Part shown: positions 52,772-63,490 of the stretch, in pieces
Layout: every line of letters begins with the position of its first letter
Numbering within the stretch: the stretch's first letter is position 1
From: Zizania palustris
Taxonomy: Eukaryota > Streptophyta > Magnoliopsida > Poales > Poaceae
Direction: 5' to 3'
DNA length: 64,000 bases
Assembly: GCA_019279435.1 (NCBI GenBank)
Contig: JAAALK010000289.1
Coordinates: forward strand, 92,969,023-93,033,022
Notes under the pieces: model-generated
Told to the model about the DNA's origin: nothing
Seen by the model: the letters and a program-made list of their open reading frames with translations, nothing else
Databases searched by the model: none
Made by a program: the position numbers and the translations under genes

Positions 52772-53940
52772 ATTCGCACACTTCGCATACATACTTCGGT
52801 CCCCCCTTGCGTGTGGCAGCTAGGGACTTAGTCGTTGCTGGTGTGGGCGATTATAGAATGCGAAGCGGTGCGCCTTTTTGGCGGCTTTAGACGCTTATAT
52901 CGCATTGAGTGAAGGCCTCTTTTGGGCTTCGAATGCATTAATTTAGAGCGAAGAAAGGCTTCAGTGTAGCCAAACTAAGCAAAGCATGCTTCGGCATGCT
53001 TGGATTTGGATTTGGATAATGTGCGTGAGCAAGGCTCCAAAACACAATCAGTTTTTAGGCGAAGCATGACTTCGAGATGCTTTAATTTTAGATTAGATCA
53101 TGTCACGTGAAACGAGGCCTCGGTGCGTGTTGAGATAGCGAAGCAAAGCTTCTTGAGCTTGATCCTGTAGTGAATAAAAAGGATATTTGGTGTGGATTCA
53201 CCGAACCTATGATGGGTTGAGGAACCTACGACTCTGGGTCACCTACGACCCTGGGCCACCTTCGACCCTGGGATGCATCAGGCCGGAGCCTTGAATCTCG
53301 GACTTGCCGAGTCATCGCTCGGAAGTCTCAAAGCCCACTGCTACGGGCCCGGAGGCACTGTGTAGCCTTTGGAGGGGTGCTCCGGATTAAAATAATCTTC
53401 GAAGTCGTGCTTTGGTTCTTAACAATACAAAGCTAGAAACCTTAGTTCTTAAAAGAACGAGGCTGTTGGCTTCGGGTCTTGATAAGGACACAACAGAGCT
53501 TCAGTTTTAAATGAAAAGGAAGCAAGGCTTTGATTTTGAAATGTGAAGCAAGGCTTCGGCTTCAAATGCGAAGGAAGGCTTCAACATTTAATAAAATGGA
53601 GCAAAGTTTTGCTTTAAAGGCGAAGCGGGGCTTCGATTTTAAGGCGAAGCAGGGCTTCGAATTTTTATTAAAGTAATTGCAAATTTGTACATCGAAGTGA
53701 TGCTTCAGACAATTTACATACCTCTTAAAGCGAGTGAAAAACTTGCCTCGTAGCCCCTTGGGGCTTCAAAGGCCTTTGGCACGCGAAGCGGAGCCCCTTG
53801 CCAGAGGGTGAACTCCGAAGAGCGAAGGATGGCGGAAGGCGAAAAAGGCCTTCGAACTGCACCGGAAGCCCCTTGCCGGAGGGTGAACTCCGAAGCGCGA
53901 AGGATGGTGGAAGGTGAAGGCCTTCGAACTGCACCCGAGT
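52772..53940. other. Non-coding CGAAG-rich stretch, probable TatD-2 layer
   Basis: No credible gene. It is full of GGCTTCG/GCGAAGC words at irregular spacing and ends in a two-copy 75-bp repeat. It is the right flank of the Tat-3 target site, so it should be continuous with 41807-41842 and perhaps with TatD-2 before 30670. The right end is the truncation point of Sire-4. Confidence 0.5.
53792..53938. repeat. 75-bp two-copy tandem repeat
   Basis: Units start AGCCCCTTGCC (53792 and 53867) and end CTTCGAACTGCACC. They differ by a few bases and a small indel. Confidence 0.8.
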
Positions 53941-54777
53941 GATGTCACGTAGCTCCTCTCTCAAGGAAGCTAACACCTCCACATGAGACAAACAGATCTC
54001 ACACTCTCTATCAACTTCGACAGACTTCTCAGCTTTTAGCTTGATCATATCCAATCTGAGGGACAAGCAGTTCTCACAAACAGTGGGTGGAACTGACAAG
54101 GTCTCAAGCTCTAGCTTAGTCTTCTCCAACTCAGCTCTCACTCCAGCTAACTCGCCCAACTGCTCATCACTCTTGGCTCTCAGCTCAGCTATACTCGCTA
54201 AATGGGATGGGTAGTCTACACAGGGCATGACGACAGTAGCGTGAGCATATTTCAGCTCTAGCTAAGCGCTTTCAAGCTCAGTGGCCATAGCGTCTCTCTC
54301 ATCTACTCTCTCTGTGTACCTGGACTTCAGAGTCATCAGGTCATACAACAACACCTCACAGTTAGGACACTCACTACTACCACCCAAGAAAGGGGAAGAA
54401 GACAGACTCTCAATCTTGCCATTCACCATGGCAAGCTCACTCTCAAGCTCATCTATCCTCTTTTTAGCCCCTCTAAGTAGTTTCTCCCAATACTTCAACT
54501 CCTGAAGGATCTGTTCTAGTAAATTAACAACTTCTTGTTCATAGAAAGATACCATTTCATCGTCGTCGTCGTCGGAGTTATCGGAGGAGCCCTTTCTTCC
54601 TTATCCCCAAGAGCCATTGAACAGAACCTCTTGCGGGGTCTTCGGCTGTGACACGAGCGACTCTTCGGCTTGTCCCCGAAGGCCATAAAGCAGAGGCCCA
54701 CCGGATCATCCCTGTCCTTCCCCTTCTTGATCATGAACTCTTCATCACTTGAACTTGAAGACAAGGAGGAAGACGAA
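53941..54777 (-). pseudogene. Sire-4 gag, C-terminal part
   Basis: On the - strand: an acidic Ser-rich region (SSSSDEEFMIKKGKDRDDP), VGLCFMAFGDKPKSRS, then coiled coil with CPNC (about 54360), CENC (about 54070) and CEIC (about 53995). It matches Sire-3 38640-37800 in order. There are frame breaks near 54245 and 54560. The reading ends at 53941 where unrelated repeats start. Confidence 0.8.
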
Positions 54778-55682
54778 GAGGACATCACTTCACATGATAC
54801 ACACATGGAGCCTCCACCTACAATTCAATTACAAGGACCAATCACACGCGCCCGTCCCGTCGCTTGAACCATGAGGTTAATTCTTTCCTTAGCAACAATG
54901 TTAATATTTGTTTGGACGGGATGCTACTGAATACTAGTGATATTTTTTTGCTTAGGAACATGGGAGATGGAATAGAAGAGTTGGAGTTGAAGACGGAGTC
55001 GCACGGATGACTTGAAGTCAGATTTCGCTGGTTCAGACTACATCGACCACCATGCACCAAAATGGGCGTAACTTCCTCATACGAAGTCCGGTTGGCGCGT
55101 TCTTGGACTTTTTGGAAAGCTGAGGAGTAGACGGATCGTTTGCCATTGGTTTCGTCTCATTTGGAGTCTCGAGTCGACCTGTGTGTTTAAAACAGTCCTG
55201 CGTGACAGAACTGGCCATGTTGGCCCATAGTCCAAAGTATGTTCGCCTTCTAGCCCATAGTCTGAGTCTGTTCGCCTTCCACAGACTGCCCACGCCCTAT
55301 ATATTCTCACCAGCCGCCTTTAGGATTAGGTTTTGCTTTGTTTGCATCTACACTGTTGTGTTTAGATCCCGCCCCTTGCACCGGACCGATTGGTTGCTGC
55401 ATAGGCATTTGTGAAACCTCACCTTTCATCGTTTGTCTGTGATTTGGCATTCGATTTGTATCCTTCCTGTTCTTGCTTGTGTTCTTGGGTTCGCTTGCAG
55501 GAATTAGCCTTCGTGGCGAGGTCAATCGTGTCCTGCGTGGTTGATAACCAACGGAGACAGTGGTGTAACGATTGCAAGGTTTTGATCCGCCGGACCGGAG
55601 CCTTGGATCGCCAACGTCGAGATTCTCCACCAACCCAAGTTATCCTTTACCTAGCGGAAGATCGGGACCAAATCCCCCATCA
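54778..55682 (+). repeat. Crm-2 5' LTR, slightly truncated at its start
   Basis: Starts at GAGGACATCACTTC; the TGAT expected before it is not there. Ends CCCCCATCA. A TATA-like box is at 55298-55305. It has several small indels relative to the 3' copy. Confidence 0.88.
55298..55305 (+). promoter_or_regulatory. TATA-like box, Crm-2 5' LTR
   Basis: TATATATT following CGCCC, at the same place as in Crm-1 and the Crm-2 3' LTR (59864). Confidence 0.55.
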
Positions 55683-55684
55683 GT

Positions 55685-55696
55685 TGGTATCAGAGC
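55685..55696 (+). promoter_or_regulatory. Crm-2 primer binding site
   Basis: TGGTATCAGAGC, 2 bp after the LTR end; initiator tRNA-Met type. Confidence 0.88.
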
Positions 55697-56866
55697 TCAG
55701 ATTTCCCGTTAGGTAATCTCGATCTGCTTTTTGTTTTTACCTAGAGTCCAGAAAACCGCACCAAAAAAAAATCCCCACCGAGAACCCCTTTGTGCCTTGC
55801 GATTTTAATTTCAGTTTTAACTTTGTTGAGTTCGTGTTCTTGGTCGAGTCTTGTTGCTGGTTTAGTAATCCCTTTGTGTCGTTTGAGTAGTAGTTGTTCT
55901 TGTGTCTCAAAAATTCCCCACCGAAAAACACCCCTTCCGCAACCCTATTCGTTTTCCACATCGAGTCTTTGTGACCCCCCTTCAGTAAAACAGGCATAAC
56001 TTTTCACTCGTTTGGCAGAAAAATCTGAAACTTTTTGAGCGTGTTCCTAACCCAATTTGGGTGGGTACCCTAACAGGCTTTGCCTGTTAGCCCTCACCAA
56101 AATCGCCAAAACAAATCAGGAAGATAAAGAAAAAAATTGGTCAAAGTGTTTGCTGGACGGTCAGCGAACTTGTTGAATTTTTGTGAGCCACATCCCACCT
56201 CAGTTGTAGGTGCCAATTTTTGTGGTTGCATCTCTTGTCATCCTTGTTCAAAAAAAATAGAGTGAAAAAAAAAGAAAAAAAAAGAAAAATTGCTTGTTCG
56301 AATAGCGGTAGTAACAGAGTTATCAGCGGCAGTAACAGTTTCTGCTTGTCCGATCTCTTGTCCGATCCCTTGTCCGAACTCTTGTTCGATCAGCGGCAGT
56401 AACAGATTATCAGCGGCAGTAACACTTTCTGCTTGTCCGATCCCTTGTCTGATCTCTTGTCCGATCCCTTGTCCGATCTGCAGAGAGCTGATTTTGGTCT
56501 GTTATTGCTTCCATTTGAGTTTTGGGCACATAGTTTCCCTCTATTGCTTGAATTTTCACATTGGGAGCACTAAGGCCAGCAACTTTGACGAGTACTAGGG
56601 AATACTTATTGAACTTGGTTTAACTGTTATTACTATCGCTAATCCTTGCTACTCACTTTGCCTTCCAAGCTACACCTTTCTCTTGGTCAGGACAGGTTCA
56701 TTTCTTGCAATTGTACACCACCCTCCACTTGGTTCATCACCTATAGGCCGGTGACCTCACTGCGGCGTGGTAAGAACACTTGCAAGCGCGGGTAAGGCGC
56801 TTGACGGATTGCTTCCACCACACACCTACCTAGCTGTTTTCCATAAGGATTATTCTTTTCACTAAC
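55697..56866 (+). other. Crm-2 leader without gag
   Basis: About 1.17 kb with no Gag reading. It holds A-runs (56248-56290) and CTTGTCCGATC-type words (about 56345-56480), as in Crm-1, though the repeat units are arranged differently. Confidence 0.72.
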
Positions 56867-59575
56867 ATGGCAGCACTTATTGTACAACGTGACTTGAGCA
56901 CTCACATGGACCAGGACGATCAGGCACAACGGAACAATCTGTTTCAGACCTTCTTCGTCGTCAATGAACGCCGTGTACGTGTCATCATAGACAGCGGTAG
57001 TTGCAACAATTTAGTGAGCCAGGACATGGTAACTAAGCTTCAACTTCCCACACGTGCACATCCACACCCTTACCATGTGCAATGGTTCAACGATAGCGGT
57101 AAGGTCAAGGTAACACAAACTGCTCACATCGAATTTTCCATTGGTACATACTTCGGAGTTGCTGATTTTGATGTAGTACCAATGCAATTATGTTCTCTAT
57201 TACTTGGTAGACCTTGGGTATATGATACTGATGCTACACACCATGGTAGGAGTAATAAGTACACATTTATGTATAAAGGAAAGAAAGTTACATTGCTTCC
57301 TATGACTCCTACTGACATTGTGAAATTTGAACAAGAAAAGCGTGCTAGGGACTCACAAAAGAGCAAACAACCTTCTGAAAATCAGCAAGTAGCTGAAACA
57401 CTTTCGAGGCAACAAAAAGATAAAGTTGTTTCTCCTTCTTCATCACAAGCTATTAATCTGAAAGGACGTGTCATGCTTGCAACTAAAACTAACCTTGTAG
57501 TACGTAGTTTTCTTGGTCTTGCAGGTTTCTACCGGCGTTTTGTGAAAGATTTCAGCACCATAGACAGTCCTTTACCTGAGTTGACCAAGAAGGGAGTTAC
57601 TTCTACTTGGGAGCCAGCACAAGAACAAGCTTTTGCCACACTCAAGGATCGCCTTACACGTGCACCTCTACTTCAGCTACCCGACTTCAGTAAGCCTGTT
57701 GAGTTAGAATGTGATGCTAGTGGTGTTGGAATAGGAGGTGTGCTGCTACAAGGAGGTAAACCCGTGACCTATTCTAGTGAGAAATTGCATGGTCCACAGT
57801 TGAATTATTCTACCTATGATAAGGAATTATATGCCTTAGTGCGTGTGCTTGAAACTTGGCAACATTACCTTTTGCTTAAGGAGTTTATTATTCATTCGGA
57901 TCATGAAGCATTGAAGCATATACGTAGTCAAGAAAATCTGAATAAAAGACATGCTAAATGGGTAGAATTTATTGAGACTTTTCCATATATCATTAAGCAT
58001 AAGAAAGGGAAAGACAATGTGATTGCCGATGCTTTATCTAGACGTTATACATTGCTTTCTCAACTTGATTATAAGATCTTTGGTTTAGAAACATTGAAGG
58101 ACATGTATGCTACTGATTTGGACTTCAAAGATGCTTTTGCAAATTGTACAAATGACCGTGCTTGGAACAAATATGTGCTGAATAATGGATATCTTTTTCG
58201 TGCTAACAAGTTATGCGTGCCGGCTAGCTCTCTTCGCTTGTTGTTATTGAAGGAAGCACACGGTGGTGGGTTGATGGGTCATTTTGGATCAAAGAAAACC
58301 AAAGATGTGCTGTCCACACACTTCTATTGGCCTAGGATGAGACGCGATGTTGAGCGCTATGTGGCACGATGCACTACTTGCAATAAAGCTAAGTCCCGTC
58401 TAAACCCACATGGTCTTTATATGCCTCTGCCCGTTCCTAGTGTACCTTGGGAGGATATTTCTATGGATTTTGTGTTAGGATTACTTAGAACTAGGAGGGG
58501 GAGAGATAGTATTTTTGTGGTGGTAGATCGTTTCTCTAAAATGGCGCATTTTATACCTTGTCACAAGAGCGACGACGCTACAAATGTTGCTGATTTGTTT
58601 TTCAGAGAGGTCGTACGCTTGCATGGAGTTCCCAATACCATCGTTTCAGATCGTGATGCTAAAGTTTTAAGTCATTTTTGGAGGACGTTGTGGCATAAGT
58701 TGGGGACGAAGCTGCTGTTTTCTACTACTTGTCACCCCCAAACGGATGGACAAACGGAGGTCGTCAACCGTACATTGTCCACCATGCTGAGGGCTGTCTT
58801 GAAGACCAACTTGAAGCTTTGGGAAGAGTGTCTACCTCATATTGAGTTTGCATATAATAGGTCAGTACACTCCACTACTAAGGTGAGTCCGTTTCAAGTG
58901 GTCTATGGCTTTAATCCGCGTGCTCCTATTGATTTGCTACCATTGCCACCATCTGAAAAATTGAATTTTGATGCTACTACACGTGCTGAATTATTGCTGA
59001 AGATGCATGAAACTACTAAAGCAAACATAGAGAAAATGAATGAGAAATATCGTGCTTATGGTAGTAAGGGTAGAAAAGAGATAACATTTGAACCGGGTGA
59101 TCTTGTTTGGTTGCACTTGCGCAAGGATCGTTTTCCTGATTTGAGAAAGTCTAAATTGATGCCCCGTGCTGATGGTCCTTTCCGTGTGCTTGAGAAGATA
59201 AATGATAATGCATATAAACTTGAGTTGCCTGCAGCTTTTGGGGTTAGTCCCACATTTAACATTTCAGATTTAAAGCCCTATTTGGGAGATGACGATGACC
59301 TTGAGTCGAGGACGACTCCAATTCAAGAAGGGGAGGATGATGAGGACATCACTTCACATGATACACACATGGAGCCTCCACCTACAATTCAATTACAAGG
59401 ACCAATCACACGTGCCCGTGCCCGTCGCTTGAACCATGAGGTTAATTATTTCCTTAGCAACTATGTTAATATTTGTTTGGACGGGATGCTACTGAATACT
59501 AGTGATATTTTGTTGCTTAGGAACATGGGAGATGGAATAGAAGAGTTGGAGTTGAAGACGGAGTCGCACGGATGA
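56867..59575 (+). CDS. Crm-2 polyprotein: protease, RNase H, integrase; no RT core
   Basis: One uninterrupted frame of 902 codons from ATG (MAALIVQRDL) to TGA inside the 3' LTR. Protease: VIIDSGSC (D42) and LLLGRPWVYD. At about residue 205-212 it jumps to RSFLGLAGFYRRF, the tail of reverse transcriptase; fingers and palm with YxDD are absent. RNase H: ECDASG (D283), E320, HSDHE (D345). Integrase: zinc H465, H472, C502, C505; core D534, D595, E631 with the D,D-35-E spacing; C-terminal PRADGPFRVLEKINDNAYKL and VSPTFNISDLKPYLG; then an Arg-rich tail (ITRARARRLNHEVN) coded in the LTR, at the place of the CR motif of CRM elements. It could supply protease and integrase, but cannot copy RNA itself. 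No frameshift seen. Confidence 0.9.
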   Translation: MAALIVQRDLSTHMDQDDQAQRNNLFQTFFVVNERRVRVIIDSGSCNNLVSQDMVTKLQLPTRAHPHPYHVQWFNDSGKVKVTQTAHIEFSIGTYFGVADFDVVPMQLCSLLLGRPWVYDTDATHHGRSNKYTFMYKGKKVTLLPMTPTDIVKFEQEKRARDSQKSKQPSENQQVAETLSRQQKDKVVSPSSSQAINLKGRVMLATKTNLVVRSFLGLAGFYRRFVKDFSTIDSPLPELTKKGVTSTWEPAQEQAFATLKDRLTRAPLLQLPDFSKPVELECDASGVGIGGVLLQGGKPVTYSSEKLHGPQLNYSTYDKELYALVRVLETWQHYLLLKEFIIHSDHEALKHIRSQENLNKRHAKWVEFIETFPYIIKHKKGKDNVIADALSRRYTLLSQLDYKIFGLETLKDMYATDLDFKDAFANCTNDRAWNKYVLNNGYLFRANKLCVPASSLRLLLLKEAHGGGLMGHFGSKKTKDVLSTHFYWPRMRRDVERYVARCTTCNKAKSRLNPHGLYMPLPVPSVPWEDISMDFVLGLLRTRRGRDSIFVVVDRFSKMAHFIPCHKSDDATNVADLFFREVVRLHGVPNTIVSDRDAKVLSHFWRTLWHKLGTKLLFSTTCHPQTDGQTEVVNRTLSTMLRAVLKTNLKLWEECLPHIEFAYNRSVHSTTKVSPFQVVYGFNPRAPIDLLPLPPSEKLNFDATTRAELLLKMHETTKANIEKMNEKYRAYGSKGRKEITFEPGDLVWLHLRKDRFPDLRKSKLMPRADGPFRVLEKINDNAYKLELPAAFGVSPTFNISDLKPYLGDDDDLESRTTPIQEGEDDEDITSHDTHMEPPPTIQLQGPITRARARRLNHEVNYFLSNYVNICLDGMLLNTSDILLLRNMGDGIEELELKTESHG
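59325..59337 (+). promoter_or_regulatory. Crm-2 polypurine tract
   Basis: AAGAAGGGGAGGA directly before TGATGAGG, within the coding frame, as in Crm-1. Confidence 0.88.
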
Positions 59576-60248
59576 CTTGAAGTCAGATTTCGCTGGTTCG
59601 GACTACATCGACCACCATGCACCAAAATGGGTGTAACTTCCTCATACGAAGTCCGATTGGCGCGTTCTTGGACTTTTTGGAAAGCTGAGGAGAAGACGGA
59701 TCGTTTGCCGTTTGTTTCGTCTCATTTGGAGTCTCGAGTCGACCTGTGTGTTTAAAACAGTCCTGCGTGACAGAACTGGGCCATGTTGGCCCATAGTCCA
59801 AAGTCTGTTCGCCTTCTAGCCCATAGTCTGAGTCTGTTCGCCTTCCACAGACTGCCCACGCCCTATATATTCTCGCCAGCCGCCTTTAGGGTTAGGTTTT
59901 GCTTTGTTTGCATCTACACTGTTGTGTTTAGATCCCACCCCTTGCACCGGACCGATTGGCTGCTGCATAGGCGTTTGTGAAACCTCACCTTTCATCGTTT
60001 GTCTGTGATTTGGCATTCGATTTGTATCCTTCCTGTTCTTGCTTGTGTTCTTGGGTTCGCTTGCAGGAATTAGACTTCGTGGCGAGATCAATCGCGTCCT
60101 GCGTGGTTGATAACCAACGGAGACAGTGGTGTAACGATTGCAAGGTTTTGATCCGCCGGACCGGAGCCTTGGATCGCCAACGTCGAGATTCTCCACCAAC
60201 CCAAGTTATCCTTTACCTAGCAGAAGATCGGGACCAAATCCCCCATCA
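59338..60248 (+). repeat. Crm-2 3' LTR
   Basis: 911 bp, TGATGAGG to CCCATCA. The first 238 bp code for the end of pol. Confidence 0.92.
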
Positions 60249-61308
60249 GAGTAGCTTTTGTCCATCTCGGCAAAGAAGGCCTTATCTCGCTTCTTGTTCT
60301 CACGCCTGTAGTCCTTCAAAGCCTTTTGAAAGAATCTTGTCTTGGGCTTGCCCTTTGTGAAAGTGGAGTTGTCATGCTTGCCGGAGTCGTAGGAGTTACC
60401 GCCGATTCCCTTCTTGTAGCTCTTCCGCTTGGGGCAGTCGGCGATGAAATGACCTCGATCACCACACTCAAAGTATCCGGATTTTGTGTCGTGTCTTTTA
60501 ATCATTCGTTTATCATAGACACGTCAAACCCGGTTATTAAACAAACACAGATCATCATCTCCTAGCGAATCAAGCTGATCCTCCAAGATAAACATCAAAG
60601 AAAATGCAGTACAACTCAGGGTAGTAGGATCAGCAGAGAGTGTCGCAAGGGCCAGAGTCTTTGAGCCAGAACCAGTGAGATTTGATCTCAACTGGATATC
60701 AACCTTTGAGGCATTGAGCTTACTAAAAAGCTCTGCGATAGTCAAAGTATCATAGGAAGCGCTCTCAACAATAGAAGAAACCTTGATCTCCCAGATCTTA
60801 GGGTCCAAGGTATGGAGAACCTTGAGCGCCTGTTCATGATCTAAGACCAGCTGATCACGATCAGCCTTGTTGGCCTGAAGCTTGTTAATGATCGTTTGAA
60901 AACGACCAAACAAAGCCTCAACTGTCTCACTCGCTTCTGTGAGAAATTTTCATACTCACGCTGGTAGGTCAGATAGAACCTAGCCTTGACCTAAGATGTC
61001 CCCTCATGGTCTGCCTGGAGGGTAGACGAGATCTCTCGAGCAGTGTCGAGATGGCTAACACGCTCAAACTCACTAGGACCTAGACCAGAGAATAAAATGT
61101 TCACCGGTTTGCTATTGTTTTGATGCTTGGTGATTATATCACGATAATCGCGCTAAGAAACAGAAAGTATAGTAAAAGTAGGGTGAGCACAAATATCCCA
61201 AATGTCCGAGCTCTAGCTCATAAGATAGGCTCGCATGCGAGTCTTCCAATAAGTGTAGCCAAAAGCTTCAAGGGATGAGATTTTACCAGAGGAAGCCACG
61301 ATCACTAC
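60249..61308 (-). pseudogene. Sire-4 gag, N-terminal part
   Basis: Start near 61308 (MASSGKISSLEAFGYTYWKTRM). A stop at 60991-60993 lies at the same codon as the Sire-3 amber. Further stops lie near 61150, 61214 and 60520. The capsid reading LDHEQALKVLHTLDPKIWEIK is at 60770-60845. The zinc knuckle reads YFECGDRGHFIADC: its first cysteine is tyrosine. It ends at the Crm-2 insertion. Confidence 0.82.
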
Positions 61309-61350
61309 CTAGGTTTAGAACCGTTTAAGGTATGGAAAAACCCTAACCTC

Positions 61351-61362
61351 GCTCTGATACCA
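61351..61362 (-). promoter_or_regulatory. Sire-4 primer binding site
   Basis: The - strand reads TGGTATCAGAGC, 2 nt after the LTR end at 61365. Confidence 0.87.
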
Positions 61363-61364
61363 CT

Positions 61365-61393
61365 TGTAGGACCGAAAGTAGCGACTAGAGGGG
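61365..61393 (-). repeat. Sire-4 5' LTR, first 29 bp in window order
   Basis: TGTAGGACCGAAAGTAGCGA and a G-run match the Sire-3 and Sire-2 LTR end. Interrupted by Tat-4; the rest should lie beyond the window. Confidence 0.85.
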
Positions 61394-61887
61394 TGTTGGG
61401 GGAAAATGCTTCACTTTCAGGACTTAGAGATTAACAGTTCAAGATAACTTATCATCTTCGGAGCTGATAAGCTTATGCACGAAGGTGGTGGAGTCGTTAA
61501 GCCGAAGCGTGCTTCGACTTACAATCCGAAGGAACCCTCCACAGGATATGAAGCTCCGGTGATAAACGACAAGGTTGATAAGATGTTTGACTTATCTACT
61601 TACTCTGGGTAGATTTTACCATTTTAACCCTGTTCAGGGTACCGAATAGTTTCCACTATGTCGGTTGTAATTGAGGGGTAAATAGGTCTTTTCATTAGAC
61701 TTTTTTGCCTATAAATACCCCCCTTCTTATCCTGTAATAGGCATCGAATACTCAGCTATTCAATACACACATTCGGACTACTTAAGCTATTATCCAATTC
61801 AGAGGCTTGAGATAGTTCTCAACACAAATTCACTATTGTTAGTTCTTGATTTTAGAGAACCTGTTAGCGTAATCTTTTACGCCAACA
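61394..61887 (+). repeat. Tat-4 5' LTR
   Basis: 494 bp, TGTTGGGGGAAAATG to TTTACGCCAACA. TATA box TATAAATA at 61710-61717. Aligns with 51657-52151. Confidence 0.87.
61710..61717 (+). promoter_or_regulatory. TATA box, Tat-4 5' LTR
   Basis: TATAAATA followed by CCCC; the same box is in the solo LTR at 51974-51981. Confidence 0.65.
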
Positions 61888-62092
61888 ATTGCATCGTTCG
61901 TGGGGACCCAAGTTCTAGAAGCTAGTTCTCTACTGTTGACTGCACTTCGAAGAGCACTTGCGGAGGGAGCTTCGGAGTCCCAAGATTCTGCGCACCCTTC
62001 GGTAAGGGACTTCTTAGTGCGGTTCGAAGGCTTTTTCTCGCCTTCCCAAACCAATCAAAGTCCTCGGTCTTCGAACCTCTTTTTCACTAGCT
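61888..62092 (+). other. Tat-4 leader and probable PBS
   Basis: The LTR is followed by ATTGCATCGTTCGTGGGGAC, where a PBS is expected. It does not match tRNA-Met and I could not assign the tRNA. Confidence 0.5.
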
Positions 62093-63427
62093 ATGCCTCC
62101 CAAGCGGAGCCTAGCCTCGAATCCTCCCCAAAGGTCCCCTCGGACCAACGGGGCTGGACCCTCAGCTGTTCCAATAACACCTGAAGGTGTCGCTGGGCGT
62201 CGAGTACCCAAAGGCCTTCGGTCTGCTCCTACGGTGCTCCAAACTGATTATGTCAGTTCCCGAGACCCGGAGCTCCCCTCCGATGGAGACGAAGACCTTC
62301 CTGAGGACGAGGCTACTCAGGTAGTGTGAATTCAGGAGGAAGTGGCTCGGTGGAGGCAAGAGGCCGCTGATCGCCTCCGTTCCAAAGCCTCCACCCAGGC
62401 TCCAGAAGGACCCCAAGATGGTGGTGCTCGCAACCTTCCTGAAGCTGTTCAAGTCCCCGAGGAGGCTGAAAATGCATCTTTTGATGATGAGTCTCCGCTA
62501 CATTCGGACTTGCAAAGGGTTCCCTTCGATCCTAGGTTCAAAGCCTCGAAGCTGCACAAGTATTTCGGTGGGTCTGACCTCGGAGAATTTGCTCGTTCAT
62601 ATGCCCTGGTGATAGAAGCAAGCGGAGGGGTGCGTAACACTGTGGCAAAGTGTTTTCCCCTCCCTCTTGAAGGTGTGGCAATCCGATGGTTCTAGTCCTT
62701 GAAGAGGATGTTATAAGCAACTTCCAAGGTACCTTTGTGGCTCCGATGTCGACGGGGAGCTTATTTCAGGTGAAGCAGCGAGCAGGGGAGACGCTTCAGG
62801 AATACTTCACGCGCTTTTGCCGACACCAAATCACAGATCAAGGGCTTGTCTACATCTTCGGTAGTCGACGCCGCCCGCGAAGGGGTGTTGAACCCCGATC
62901 TCCTAAGTAAGATTCATCGGAAGCCGGTGTCATCCGTGGCACAGCTGATGGCATACTTCGAATAGTATGCCAAGGCAGAGGAAGGTTGTCTTCGATGAGC
63001 CACAACACCTGCACCAGCCCTTCGGGAAGTTAAGGTGGAGCCCGAAGCCTCAACTTCTCTACAACCCCCTCAAGACAATCGCTTCAATGATCACAGGCGG
63101 GGAAAGAAGCACTTCCGCTCGGAGGTGTTGAGCATCGCACCTTCCATTCTAAAAGAACATGCCAACTTTCAGCAGGCACAAGGCTTCAAGGCTGGAGCAT
63201 CGAAGCCCCAAGAGAGAGTACCTGGCAGGCGCCAGAGTTTTTTCTACTCCGTGCATGGCAATAATAGAAGTCATGACATGAAGGATTGCAAAGCGGTATT
63301 AACCCTTCGGGGTGAATACCTAGGACGAAGTACCGGGCGGGGTACTTCATATCAAACCCCTCCAGCGGCACGGTCGGAGCCTGTGCAAATCATGGCCCGA
63401 GCCGGTGTTCCCGAAGCCCCCATGTAG
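62093..63427 (+). pseudogene. Tat-4 gag, disrupted
   Basis: Start MPPKRSLASNPP. There is an in-frame TGA (62327-62329), then the capsid reading SDLQRVPFDPRFKASKLHKY, SYALVIEASGGVRNTVAKCF and LEGVAIRWF, then TAG (62693-62695). The frame changes to ISNFQGTFVAP...QRAGETLQEYFTRF, the conserved Retrotrans_gag end. A later frame (63035-63427) has a degenerate His/Cys knuckle, SVHGNNRSHDMKDC, with its first Cys absent. Not functional. Confidence 0.8.
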
Positions 63428-63490
63428 TTACCGGTGGCCAACATTATGCCACCACCGAAGTAGGAAGATCCCCAAGACCGCGGCAAGCGA

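Larger units (their letters stand above)
54778..60248 (+). mobile_element. Crm-2: CRM-like gypsy element lacking gag and RT core
   Basis: LTRs 54778-55682 and 59338-60248 (about 905 and 911 bp) flank a PBS, a leader without gag, one 902-codon frame and a PPT. Same family as Crm-1. The LTRs differ at about 20 positions by eye, roughly 2 percent. The right flank is GAGTA (60249-60253) in Sire-4 gag, but on the left the first few LTR bases and the duplication are missing, with some Sire-4 bases. Orientation is opposite to the host element. Confidence 0.9.
53941..61393 (-). mobile_element. Sire-4: truncated Sirevirus, split by Crm-2 and cut by Tat-4
   Basis: Segments 53941-54777 and 60249-61393 hold the - strand gag, PBS and first 29 bp of the LTR of an element of the Sire-3 family. 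Crm-2 separates them and Tat-4 interrupts the LTR at 61394. The left end is truncated within the gag coiled coil, so pol is absent. Confidence 0.83.
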
